From: Helicobacteraceae bacterium
GTDB taxonomy: Bacteria; Campylobacterota; Campylobacteria; Campylobacterales; Sulfurimonadaceae
Reading direction: 5' to 3'
Length of the DNA stretch: 5,573 nt
NCBI GenBank assembly: GCA_015489055.1
Contig: WFMO01000123.1
Location: forward strand, 1 to 5,573
Shown: piece after piece, positions 1 through 5,573 of the stretch
Layout of the letters: each line of letters starts with the position of its first letter
Position numbering within the stretch: the stretch's first letter is position 1
Made by a program: the position numbers and the translations under genes
Notes under the pieces: model-generated
What the model was told of the DNA's origin: nothing
Database searches by the model: none
What the model saw: the letters and a program-made list of their open reading frames with translations, nothing else

Positions 1-1082
1 GCCAAATATGGCGCTTTTTGCATAATACCTCCCATATCTCCCATCTGCCAACTTCCTGTTTTTTCATGAAAGATACCTGCTATAACAAACAAGATAGATA
101 TTGTCAAAGCATGCCCTATCATCTCAAAGAGTGCAGAAGACAGACCACTGAAGCTAAGCGCTGAGATAGCGATGGCAACTAACCCCATATGTGAGATAGA
201 ACTGTATGCGACCATCTTTTTAATGTGAGTCGTATATAACGCCATAAAAGCGGAATAAAACAAAGTGGCAAGCCCTAAAATGAGTATAATATAGTCATAT
301 TTTTGTGCTTGATGGGGCAGCATCAAAACAACCAGACGAATCATCCCATAAGCTCCCATCTTTAAAAGCACCCCGGCTAAAAGTGATGATACCGGTGCCG
401 GGGCTTCAACGTGCGCAATCGGCAGCCATGTGTGAAATGGAAAAAGCGGCATTTTTATGGCAAAAGCGATAAATAAAAGCCACCAGATAAGTGCCGGAGT
501 CGTGAGTACTCCCTCTTTTATCTGCGTCATATCAAATGTTCCGCTTTGTTTATATAAAAGAAAAAAAGCGAGTAGCATCAACATTGAAGCTAAATGGGTA
601 TATATAAAAAATTTCATAGCCGCAAAAATACGCTGTTTATCTCCCCAAATACCTATTAAAAAATACACCGGTATCAAAGTGAGTTCCCAAAAGATAAAAA
701 ACCATAACAAATTTGTACTCATAAAAAGACCAAAAATCGGACCTGCAAAAAAGATAAGGAGTGAAAAATATGCACTTTGATGCTTTACACTCCAACTAGT
801 AAGCGTAACAAATATAAGCAATACCGAAACCAATAACAGCATAATTACGCTAAATCTATCCACTTGCAGCGTTAAAACAAAATCAAACCTTTTAACATCC
901 AAATAACTACCAAGTATCGTGTATCCGCTTGGCAAAAGATTTGCATATGTCAGCCAAGCTTCAATAAACAATGCGACAAAAAGCGCTAGAGCTATATATT
1001 TTGCACCGCCTATCCTGCGCGTAAAAAGATAGATATATCCAGCTAAAAGCATTGGTAAAAATATCGTTAAAAGATAAATCAT
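1..1082 (-). CDS. nuoM: NADH-quinone oxidoreductase-type subunit M, antiporter-like proton pump (3' end missing)
   Basis: The frame is open from an ATG at 1082..1080 to the window edge, giving 360 full codons of a protein usually about 500 long, so the C-terminal third is missing. NuoM is a membrane subunit related to Mrp antiporters and is one of the proton-pumping channels of complex I. Key residues seen are E133 in FWELTLIPVYFLIG, K210 in FAIKMPLFPFHTWLP, K241 in LLAGVLLKMGAYG, H298 in SSISHMG and H324 in EMIGHAL. They match E. coli E144, K234, K265, H322 and H348 with a constant offset of 24 after the first, so the proton path looks intact. The usual PDAH after HTWL is PIAH here. The start overlaps the nuoL stop as ATGA and has an AGGAG seven bases upstream, which fits translational coupling. 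Family assignment is near certain; NuoL and NuoN were considered, but the HVEAP and LLKMG signatures and the gene order indicate M. Confidence 0.96.
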   Translation of the reverse strand, partial: MIYLLTIFLPMLLAGYIYLFTRRIGGAKYIALALFVALFIEAWLTYANLLPSGYTILGSYLDVKRFDFVLTLQVDRFSVIMLLLVSVLLIFVTLTSWSVKHQSAYFSLLIFFAGPIFGLFMSTNLLWFFIFWELTLIPVYFLIGIWGDKQRIFAAMKFFIYTHLASMLMLLAFFLLYKQSGTFDMTQIKEGVLTTPALIWWLLFIAFAIKMPLFPFHTWLPIAHVEAPAPVSSLLAGVLLKMGAYGMIRLVVLMLPHQAQKYDYIILILGLATLFYSAFMALYTTHIKKMVAYSSISHMGLVAIAISALSFSGLSSALFEMIGHALTISILFVIAGIFHEKTGSWQMGDMGGIMQKAPYL

Positions 1083-2926
1083 GCCCTAGCTCCTATCATA
1101 ACTGTCAAAATGACAAGTCCAACCAAAAATATAACCCCGCCTGTATAATCACCGCTTTTTTTGGTGTTCGTTTTAGATAATCGGCTAAATACAGCATGAG
1201 AAACGCCATTTGTTCCATCAATCGCCGCATCTATTAGGTGTGTATCAATATAAGTTACCACCTTTGCCAGAAAATCCACCACAATGTTATGAGTAAACCA
1301 CGTAATAAAACGCTCCACATAATAACCATTTAGCAAAATATTGTGTATGCTCTTTATCAGCGGCTGGGCAATAAGTTTCTTAACCAAATCAAGCCTTAGA
1401 TAATAAAAATAATACATAATACCGGCTAAAGAGATAATAACGCCCAGTACCACCGGCATCATATGAGCAACGTGAGGTTCTATGTATTTAGCAGAGATAA
1501 TATAATCTGCCAAATCTTTTTGAAAAAATCCTAAAACCAAAGTGGTCACCGCCATAATACCAAGAGGAAGAGATATCCAAAATTTTGATGGGGTCTTAAC
1601 TGCATTGAAAAGTTCAATATCTCGTGGTTTTCCTGCAAATATCAAAATCCACATTCTGGTAATATAAGCGATGCTAAGCAATCCTCCGATAAGTGTCAGT
1701 GCCGTTATGATATCGCCATGATTTGTAACAATAGTCGTTGCAAAAATAGCATCTTTTGAAAAATATCCGCTAAATGGAGGTATGCCGCCAAGCGAAAGAG
1801 CACCCATCGCCATAAAGATAGCAACTAAAAAAAGTGGTTTTTTAAGCCCGCCAAACCTCCACATGTCTTTTGTGTCATTCGTTGACAACATAACAGCTCC
1901 CGCACCTAAAAACAAAAGCGCTTTAAAAATCGCATGATTGCTTAAATGCATCATGCCCGCTGCTAGTGAGCCCACACCAAGACCTACAAACGCAAGAGCT
2001 AAATGTGACATTGTAGAATAAGCAAGCACTCTTTTCATTTCACTTTGCACAAGCGCGCTGGTAGCTCCCACAAACACTCCAAGAGCAGCGATACTAGCTA
2101 CCACAATCAAGGCGCCTCCAGCAGCATAAAAACCAAATAATCTAGCTACGATATATATACCGCTATTGACCATAGTGGCACCGTGAATCAGCGCTGAAAC
2201 CGTTGTTGGTCCCTCCATAGCTCGAAGCAGCCACGGAAAAAACGGAAACTGACCCGATTTGCCAAGTGCTGCTATCAAAATAAAAATGGCTACAACAAAT
2301 GATACATGTGAGCTAATCTTGCCACTTGTTGCCAAATGGTCAATAGTGACCATATTTAGTGTTCCGGCGTAATAAAAAAGCAGCCCAAGCGAAGCAAACA
2401 AAAATATATCCCCGGCTTTTGTATATAAAAATGCACTCACGCCGGAGTCTGCAGGTGCCTTTTGCTCATGCCAAAACGATATAAGCAGATAACTGGCAAG
2501 TCCCATAAGCTCCCATCCGGTAAACAGACCGCTAAGCTGCTTTGCGCTGACTAAGAGTATCATGCCGCCTATAAAAAAAAGCATATAGCCGTAATAACGA
2601 GGCTGATGCGGATCCTCTGCCATATAATCATGTGAATAATGAATGTCTAAAAACCCAAGCCCCGACACAATAAGCAGCATCACCATTGAAAGATGATCTA
2701 TATATAAACCAATAGGAATACTAAAATGCCCGAACCTAAACCAATTAATATCTACACTGATGGGATTTGTGTAATGAAAAAAGAGATACAAGACAGCTAT
2801 AAAAAGTGATAAAGTAAGTATCTCAGATATCCAAAAAGCTATTTTTTTGTCTATTTTTCCAAAACCGTAAGCTAGCAAAGCTGCCGCAAAAGGACTGATA
2901 ACTAGATAAAGAACCAACTCATTCAT
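1079..2926 (-). CDS. nuoL: NADH-quinone oxidoreductase-type subunit L, distal antiporter-like proton pump
   Basis: This is the most distal proton-pumping subunit of complex I, a polytopic membrane protein. With the start chosen here it is 615 residues, close to the 613 of E. coli NuoL. Numbered from that start, I see E139 (GWELMG), K223 (LGKSGQF), H248 (SALIHGA), H327 and H331 (HLSNHAIFKALLF) and K391 (YFSKD), which correspond to E. coli E144, K229, H254, H334, H338 and K399. The C-terminal 130 or so residues contain the extra helices expected of the long lateral helix and final transmembrane anchor that separate NuoL from NuoM and NuoN. The segment after K223 reads FPWLLRAMEGPTTVSALIH, where the usual form is HTWLPDAMEGPTPVSALIH. 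Two adjacent ATG codons (2929 and 2926) follow an AGGGAG; 2926 has the better spacing (7 against 4 nt). A GTG at 2983 would add 19 residues but lies inside nuoK without a ribosome site. Confidence 0.96.
   Translation of the reverse strand: MNELVLYLVISPFAAALLAYGFGKIDKKIAFWISEILTLSLFIAVLYLFFHYTNPISVDINWFRFGHFSIPIGLYIDHLSMVMLLIVSGLGFLDIHYSHDYMAEDPHQPRYYGYMLFFIGGMILLVSAKQLSGLFTGWELMGLASYLLISFWHEQKAPADSGVSAFLYTKAGDIFLFASLGLLFYYAGTLNMVTIDHLATSGKISSHVSFVVAIFILIAALGKSGQFPFFPWLLRAMEGPTTVSALIHGATMVNSGIYIVARLFGFYAAGGALIVVASIAALGVFVGATSALVQSEMKRVLAYSTMSHLALAFVGLGVGSLAAGMMHLSNHAIFKALLFLGAGAVMLSTNDTKDMWRFGGLKKPLFLVAIFMAMGALSLGGIPPFSGYFSKDAIFATTIVTNHGDIITALTLIGGLLSIAYITRMWILIFAGKPRDIELFNAVKTPSKFWISLPLGIMAVTTLVLGFFQKDLADYIISAKYIEPHVAHMMPVVLGVIISLAGIMYYFYYLRLDLVKKLIAQPLIKSIHNILLNGYYVERFITWFTHNIVVDFLAKVVTYIDTHLIDAAIDGTNGVSHAVFSRLSKTNTKKSGDYTGGVIFLVGLVILTVMIGARA
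1090..1094 (-). promoter_or_regulatory. Ribosome binding site of nuoM
   Basis: AGGAG inside the last codons of nuoL, seven bases before the nuoM ATG. It supports the ATG that overlaps the nuoL stop codon as the true start. Confidence 0.8.
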
Positions 2927-3221
2927 CATAACTCTCCCTATCAAGCTGATCGGGGTTTGTAGCTTTTGTAAACTTGTTTGCACCTACAAAGATTAAAGTA
3001 CCCGTTGCCGCTTCAAGCGTGGCTAAAACCATAATAAGATATGCGAGCGGTATATTTTGTGCCAAACCCAAAAAATGCGCACTAAGCGCTAACATCAAAA
3101 TTACCGAATTAATAAGTATCTCAAGCGAAAAAAATATACGTAAAAAATCTTTTCTTGATGAAACTCCGTATAATCCCAAACTAAAAAGGGCAAAAGCAAA
3201 CATCATGTCAATCTCAAACAT
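2919..3221 (-). CDS. nuoK: NADH-quinone oxidoreductase-type subunit K
   Basis: A 100-residue membrane protein, the same length as E. coli NuoK. It is related to MrpC and lies between the NuoH/J part of the membrane arm and the pumping subunits, where it forms part of the second proton channel. Three hydrophobic segments are visible at about residues 5-20, 28-50 and 57-80. The two buried glutamates that the family needs are present: E34 in FFSLEILINS and E70 in ATLEAATG, matching E. coli E36 and E72. A polar tail rich in Asp and Glu ends the protein. The ATG start follows a strong AGGAGG located in the last codons of nuoJ, and the two genes overlap by 8 nt. The nuoL start lies in the nuoK tail. 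Function is assigned with high confidence from size, motifs and position. Confidence 0.96.
   Translation of the reverse strand: MFEIDMMFAFALFSLGLYGVSSRKDFLRIFFSLEILINSVILMLALSAHFLGLAQNIPLAYLIMVLATLEAATGTLIFVGANKFTKATNPDQLDRESYDE
2934..2939 (-). promoter_or_regulatory. Ribosome binding site of nuoL (decides the start)
   Basis: AGGGAG inside the end of nuoK. It stands 4 nt before the ATG at 2929 and 7 nt before the ATG at 2926, so it favours the second of the twin ATG codons and argues against the GTG start at 2983, which lies upstream of this site. Confidence 0.8.
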
Positions 3222-3687
3222 CTTTCCTCCTCTTTGGCTTTAAAACCTTTATCATTTTAACAGTTGCGTACAGTAAGCTTGAACCAATTAAAGCCAAAAT
3301 AATCGTAAAATCGCTGTAGTAACGACTAAACAGAAGGTTTGATGGCTTATGCGTATTTGCCAAATATACGATATCTTTTACATGTAAATAAAAAAACGTC
3401 ACAAGAAGTACAAAAATTGCAAAGGCCCCAAATGCCGCCCACAGCCTGTTTGGTGATGGTTTTGAGTCAGTCCCTATAATAGCCATTCCTAAAAGAATCA
3501 ACACAGCTACGCCACCGGTATAGACAAAAATCTGAAAAAGTCCTAAAAGCTGTTCATTTAAATACAAATAATAAACGCCAAGCGTCAGCATCATCAAAGC
3601 AAACGAAATAATGGCTGAGATACTGTTTTTAAACTCTAAAGACGCAACAGCAAAAAGAAGCGTAATCACTAAAAATACAATATCCAT
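3214..3687 (-). CDS. nuoJ: NADH-quinone oxidoreductase-type subunit J
   Basis: A 157-residue membrane protein, at the short end for NuoJ (E. coli 184). It has five predicted transmembrane segments at about residues 2-18, 24-43, 48-72, 82-103 and 124-146. The third carries the family signature FQIFVYTGGVAVLILLGMAI, in which Y56 aligns with E. coli Y59. In known complex I structures this helix contains a pi-bulge that changes form during turnover and helps connect quinone chemistry to proton movement. The two glycines (TGGV) replace the more common VGAV or AGAV. The C-terminus is basic (KPKRRKD), and its codons also encode the nuoK Shine-Dalgarno sequence. The ATG start is preceded by AAGGAGG at a spacing of 6 nt, with one base between it and the nuoI stop. 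NuoJ is poorly conserved in general, so the assignment rests on the helix-3 motif plus gene order; both agree. Confidence 0.94.
   Translation of the reverse strand: MDIVFLVITLLFAVASLEFKNSISAIISFALMMLTLGVYYLYLNEQLLGLFQIFVYTGGVAVLILLGMAIIGTDSKPSPNRLWAAFGAFAIFVLLVTFFYLHVKDIVYLANTHKPSNLLFSRYYSDFTIILALIGSSLLYATVKMIKVLKPKRRKDV
3226..3231 (-). promoter_or_regulatory. Ribosome binding site of nuoK
   Basis: AGGAGG, a near-perfect Shine-Dalgarno sequence 4 nt before the nuoK ATG. It is encoded within the Arg-Arg-Lys codons of the nuoJ C-terminus, so the basic end of NuoJ may be shaped partly by this need. Confidence 0.85.
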
Positions 3688-3688
3688 A

Positions 3689-4333
3689 TTAGCCCTCCTT
3701 CTCTTTGTTGCTACCTGCTTGAGCGATTACAGGAGTTGCTTTTTGCGCAAGATCTTTATCAACATCAACTTGCTTGCTAATAACTGCCTCACCACTTTCA
3801 ATCGTAGGCTGTTCATCGATTTTTTTACCGGCTGCTTTGGCTTCTTGGATAGCTTTTTGCTGTTTTTGTTTCTCTTCAAACTCTTTTTTAACACGCTGCG
3901 CTTCATCTTTTTCAAGCCGGCTTTTGATATAGCTCTCAGGAAAATTTGCATGAACCCAAAAATGCTCCTGGTCATCATGCCAACCGCCGGTTAGCGCATC
4001 ATACCTGCCACCGCTAAGTGCTATAGATTTTGTAGGCTTAGTCGGGCACACATCTTCACACAATCCACAAAAGATACATGTAGCAACATTAACCTCTGGA
4101 AAAATATTTTGTCTGGCAAAAGGCATATGTTTCATGGTAATTGCGCCTGTTGGACAGATTTTATCACACAAATCACAACTGATACAAGTCTGCGAATTTA
4201 CGTGAATCTCTCCTCTGTAGCGCGCAGGATTATGCATAGGTGTATATCTTACATCTACTTTTGCTGGACTATCGGCGGTAAAAAAAGTCTTTGACATTCT
4301 ATATAACTTATGCACGATATCGTCTATTATCAT
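3689..4333 (-). CDS. nuoI: NADH-quinone oxidoreductase-type subunit I, 2x[4Fe-4S] ferredoxin-like, with long charged C-terminal tail
   Basis: This Q-module subunit carries two [4Fe-4S] clusters (N6a and N6b) that pass electrons towards NuoB and the quinone site. Both cluster motifs are intact: C50, C53, C56 followed by C60-P (CISCDLCDKICP), and C86, C89, C92 followed by C96-P (CIFCGLCEDVCP). The N-terminus has a short amphipathic stretch and the PARYRGEI signature just before the first cluster, as in the family. The protein is 214 residues, against 180 in E. coli. The excess is a tail from about residue 138 to the end, rich in Lys, Glu, Gln and Ala, with a probable helical or coiled-coil part (about 138-170) and then a low-complexity, likely disordered part. 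The ATG overlaps the nuoH stop as ATGA, with only a weak purine-rich site (GGGAAG) upstream, so expression probably depends on translation of nuoH. Function of the core is certain; that of the tail is unknown. Confidence 0.96.
   Translation of the reverse strand: MIIDDIVHKLYRMSKTFFTADSPAKVDVRYTPMHNPARYRGEIHVNSQTCISCDLCDKICPTGAITMKHMPFARQNIFPEVNVATCIFCGLCEDVCPTKPTKSIALSGGRYDALTGGWHDDQEHFWVHANFPESYIKSRLEKDEAQRVKKEFEEKQKQQKAIQEAKAAGKKIDEQPTIESGEAVISKQVDVDKDLAQKATPVIAQAGSNKEKEG
3694..3700 (-). promoter_or_regulatory. Ribosome binding site of nuoJ
   Basis: AAGGAGG 6 nt before the nuoJ ATG, overlapping the final Lys-Glu-Gly codons of nuoI. A strong site that fixes the nuoJ start. Confidence 0.85.
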
Positions 4334-5289
4334 ATTCCACTTCCCATAAACAAAGTTTTAGCAACAAAGATCCATGCTAAATTTAACAAACTAATTACTA
4401 TGAGATATCTCCAGCAAAAGGCAAGCATCTGCTGCATAGTTATCCTGACAATACCCGCTCTTAGAACAATCATAAAAAACAAGATAAGCACCATCTTTAA
4501 AAATAAAAAGATATAGCCATTAAAAAAGATTCCCCTATATCCTCCCATAAACAAGGTGGCACCGCCGGCAAACAGTATTGAAAATTCTGCAAATTTAGTT
4601 AGTTGCAGTAAAAAGTAGTTTGTACCGCTATACTCAGTATATACTCCATAAACTATCTCCTGTTCAGCTTCTGGAATATCAAAAGGAGGCTGCTCTAAAA
4701 GCCCTAAAAAAGCTGTCAAAAATATGATAAATCCCGGAAATAAAATAGCAAAACTAAGCCAACTGCTGTCTTGAACTATGCCTTGTAGATTCATAGTGCC
4801 AAATAAAATCGCCGGCGATAAACAGGCAAGAAAAAAAGCTGTTTCCATTGATATCATCTGTACAAGTACACGCACTCCGCCAAGAAGAGCATATTTATTT
4901 GAGGAGCTAAAAGCAGTTAAAAAAAGCAAAATAGGCTCCAAACCTATTAAAATAACAAATATTATGACACCATAAGATGAGCGCACAACTATCTCTGTAG
5001 GAGTCCACGGGATAACAGCAGTAGGTAAAAGTGCAATGATTAGAGTAATAAGCGGCATTAATGAAAAAAGATATATATTCGCATCCTTTGGAGTGATGCT
5101 TTCCTTTGTCCACAATTTACTCAGATCAAAAATAGTCTGAAAACTCCCGGCCGGTCCGTTAAAATGAGGGCCCACACGCTTATGCATAGGAGCTAAAATC
5201 TTTCTAAACACCCAGTATAATCCCACGCTGACAAGCAAAAGATAACCGATTCCCGGAAACAGTAAGATTTCATACAACAGATGACCCAT
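4330..5289 (-). CDS. nuoH: NADH-quinone oxidoreductase-type subunit H, membrane part of the quinone chamber
   Basis: A 319-residue polytopic membrane protein (E. coli 325). It anchors the Q-module to the membrane arm, forms much of the quinone entry channel and contains the first acidic residues of the proton path. The N-terminal cytoplasmic loop has the family pattern KRVGPHFNGPAGSFQTIFDL then KLWTKE (residues 37-63). NKYALLGGVRVLVQMISMET (131-150) includes E149, matching E. coli E157. The third loop has PPFDIPEAEQEIVYG then TEYSG, in which D204, E207, E209, E211 and E219 match E. coli D213, E216, E218, E220 and E228. Unusual points are SME where SYE is common, and IVRITMQQML in place of the common LPR-x-RYDQLM near residue 281. 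The ATG has AAGGAG five bases upstream and lies 12 nt after the nuoD stop. In the standard operon nuoE, F and G would stand between those two genes. The identification is secure. Confidence 0.96.
   Translation of the reverse strand: MGHLLYEILLFPGIGYLLLVSVGLYWVFRKILAPMHKRVGPHFNGPAGSFQTIFDLSKLWTKESITPKDANIYLFSLMPLITLIIALLPTAVIPWTPTEIVVRSSYGVIIFVILIGLEPILLFLTAFSSSNKYALLGGVRVLVQMISMETAFFLACLSPAILFGTMNLQGIVQDSSWLSFAILFPGFIIFLTAFLGLLEQPPFDIPEAEQEIVYGVYTEYSGTNYFLLQLTKFAEFSILFAGGATLFMGGYRGIFFNGYIFLFLKMVLILFFMIVLRAGIVRITMQQMLAFCWRYLIVISLLNLAWIFVAKTLFMGSGI
4340..4345 (-). promoter_or_regulatory. Weak ribosome binding site of nuoI
   Basis: GGGAAG 6 nt before the nuoI ATG is the best match to a Shine-Dalgarno sequence here and is the weakest in the window. 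With the ATGA stop-start overlap it suggests that nuoI translation relies on ribosomes finishing nuoH. Confidence 0.5.
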
Positions 5290-5294
5290 ATGCT

Positions 5295-5300
5295 CTCCTT
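5295..5300 (-). promoter_or_regulatory. Ribosome binding site of nuoH
   Basis: AAGGAG in the 12-nt gap between nuoD and nuoH, 5 nt before the nuoH ATG. It fills most of this gap and leaves no room for a separate promoter. Confidence 0.85.
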
Positions 5301-5301
5301 C

Positions 5302-5573
5302 TTATCTGTCTAAATCGCCCTGACAGATATATAAACTGCCAAAAACCAATGGTATATCAGATATTGTTTGACCCGCTAAAAGGTGATTTAACATCATGGT
5401 ATGATTAAAACTAGGCGCTTTAATTTTTAATCTATACGGATTAGTCGCTTTTTCCTGCGTGACTAGATGATACAAAACTTCACCCCTTGACCATTCAACA
5501 CGACTAATTGCCTCGCCTTTTGGCAATCTTTTTGGAAATTTTACTTTATGATCTTTTGTCGGATTAAATTCGC
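5302..5573 (-). CDS. nuoD: NADH-quinone oxidoreductase-type subunit D, C-terminal end only
   Basis: The frame is open to the right window edge and gives the last 89 residues before a TAA stop at 5304..5302. NuoD is the 49-kDa-type Q-module subunit that shapes the quinone-binding pocket together with NuoB and NuoH; it is related to the large subunit of [NiFe] hydrogenases. The visible part matches its C-terminus: PKGEAISRVEWSRGEVLYHL (usual form PKGE...RVEAPRGELG), then PYRLKIKAPSF, then the terminal GSLYICQGDLDR (usual ending GS-x-D-x-x-x-GEVDR). The terminal CxxC that binds the metal in hydrogenases is absent, with only one cysteine here, so this is a Nuo-type subunit and not a hydrogenase. 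An internal TTG at 5526 is not a real start, because family similarity continues upstream of it. Whether the gene is a nuoCD fusion cannot be seen, since the N-terminal part lies outside the window. Confidence 0.95.
   Translation of the reverse strand, partial: EFNPTKDHKVKFPKRLPKGEAISRVEWSRGEVLYHLVTQEKATNPYRLKIKAPSFNHTMMLNHLLAGQTISDIPLVFGSLYICQGDLDR

Larger units (their letters stand above)
1..5573 (-). other. Part of a single nuo operon, order D-H-I-J-K-L-M
   Basis: All seven genes lie on the minus strand with gaps of at most 12 nt or with short overlaps, and each start except that of nuoI has a clear Shine-Dalgarno site embedded at the end of the previous gene. This is strong evidence for one polycistronic transcript with coupled translation, suited to making complex subunits in fixed ratio. 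No promoter or terminator lies in the window; the promoter is expected upstream of the missing nuoA-D part and the terminator after nuoM or nuoN, both outside. The relative order matches the widely conserved nuo order apart from the absence of E, F and G between D and H. Confidence 0.93.

Noticed and set aside
457..780. Plus-strand open frame of 107 codons.
   Set aside because: It lies wholly opposite nuoM, and its Lys/Ile-rich translation resembles no known domain. It is the expected antisense shadow of a membrane protein gene.
2927..2983. A GTG start at 2983 would give nuoL 19 more N-terminal residues.
   Set aside because: It would overlap nuoK by 65 nt, has no ribosome site and adds residues unlike the NuoL N-terminus. 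The twin ATG at 2929/2926 with AGGGAG gives the expected family length.
2974..3243. Plus-strand open frame of 89 codons opposite nuoK and nuoJ.
   Set aside because: It is antisense to two well-supported genes, with no ribosome site and no recognisable protein.
3727..3978. Minus-strand frame of 83 codons inside nuoI, very Lys-rich.
   Set aside because: It is the shifted reading of the repetitive Lys/Glu codons of the NuoI tail. I also considered a frameshift in nuoI, but the nuoI frame runs intact to a normal stop next to the nuoJ ribosome site.
3611..3994. Plus-strand open frame of 127 codons with a hydrophobic Phe/Leu-rich middle.
   Set aside because: The Phe/Leu runs are the antisense reading of the Lys/Glu codons of the NuoI tail (AAA/GAA read as TTT/TTC). 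Not a real membrane protein.
4907..5113. Minus-strand frame of 68 codons inside nuoH.
   Set aside because: It is an out-of-frame reading of nuoH, rich in Cys and Tyr, with no ribosome site.
5302..5573. NuoD-like end considered as the large subunit of a membrane-bound [NiFe] hydrogenase (group 4).
   Set aside because: The terminal CxxC metal-binding motif is absent, and the downstream genes match NuoH-M in full order, including both NuoL and NuoM.

Overview
The whole window is a stretch of one respiratory operon read entirely on the minus strand. It encodes subunits of a complex I-type proton-pumping oxidoreductase. In transcription order (right to left) it holds the 3' end of nuoD, then complete nuoH, nuoI, nuoJ, nuoK and nuoL, then the first two thirds of nuoM, which runs off the left edge. 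Every boundary is tight: a 12-nt gap D/H, a 4-nt overlap H/I, a 1-nt gap I/J, an 8-nt overlap J/K, about 8 nt overlap K/L and a 4-nt overlap L/M. There is no non-coding stretch longer than about a dozen bases, and no room for a promoter, terminator, RNA gene or mobile element between genes.

By function, NuoD (quinone-site subunit) and NuoI (two [4Fe-4S] clusters) belong to the peripheral Q-module. NuoH forms the membrane part of the quinone chamber. NuoJ and NuoK link it to the antiporter-like pumps NuoL and NuoM. The residues of the proton path that I can place (the NuoH acidic loop, NuoK E34/E70, the Glu/Lys/His sets of NuoL and NuoM) are all present, so the pump looks functional. The main departure from the textbook operon is that nuoD is followed directly by nuoH. 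nuoE, nuoF and nuoG, the NADH-oxidising module, are not in their usual place. Together with several variant motifs in NuoH, NuoL and NuoM and a long charged tail on NuoI, this suggests an 11-subunit-style complex I that takes electrons from something other than NADH (ferredoxin is the usual proposal for such complexes), or a second complex I copy. That last step is inference, because the genome outside the window is unseen.

The DNA is AT-rich. Low GC, the protein style and the EFG-less cluster fit a chemolithotrophic Campylobacterota (Sulfurimonas-like) best, with Aquificota or a related deep-branching group as an alternative. This assignment is tentative. I see no sign of a wholly undescribed system here. 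The interest lies in variation on a known machine.
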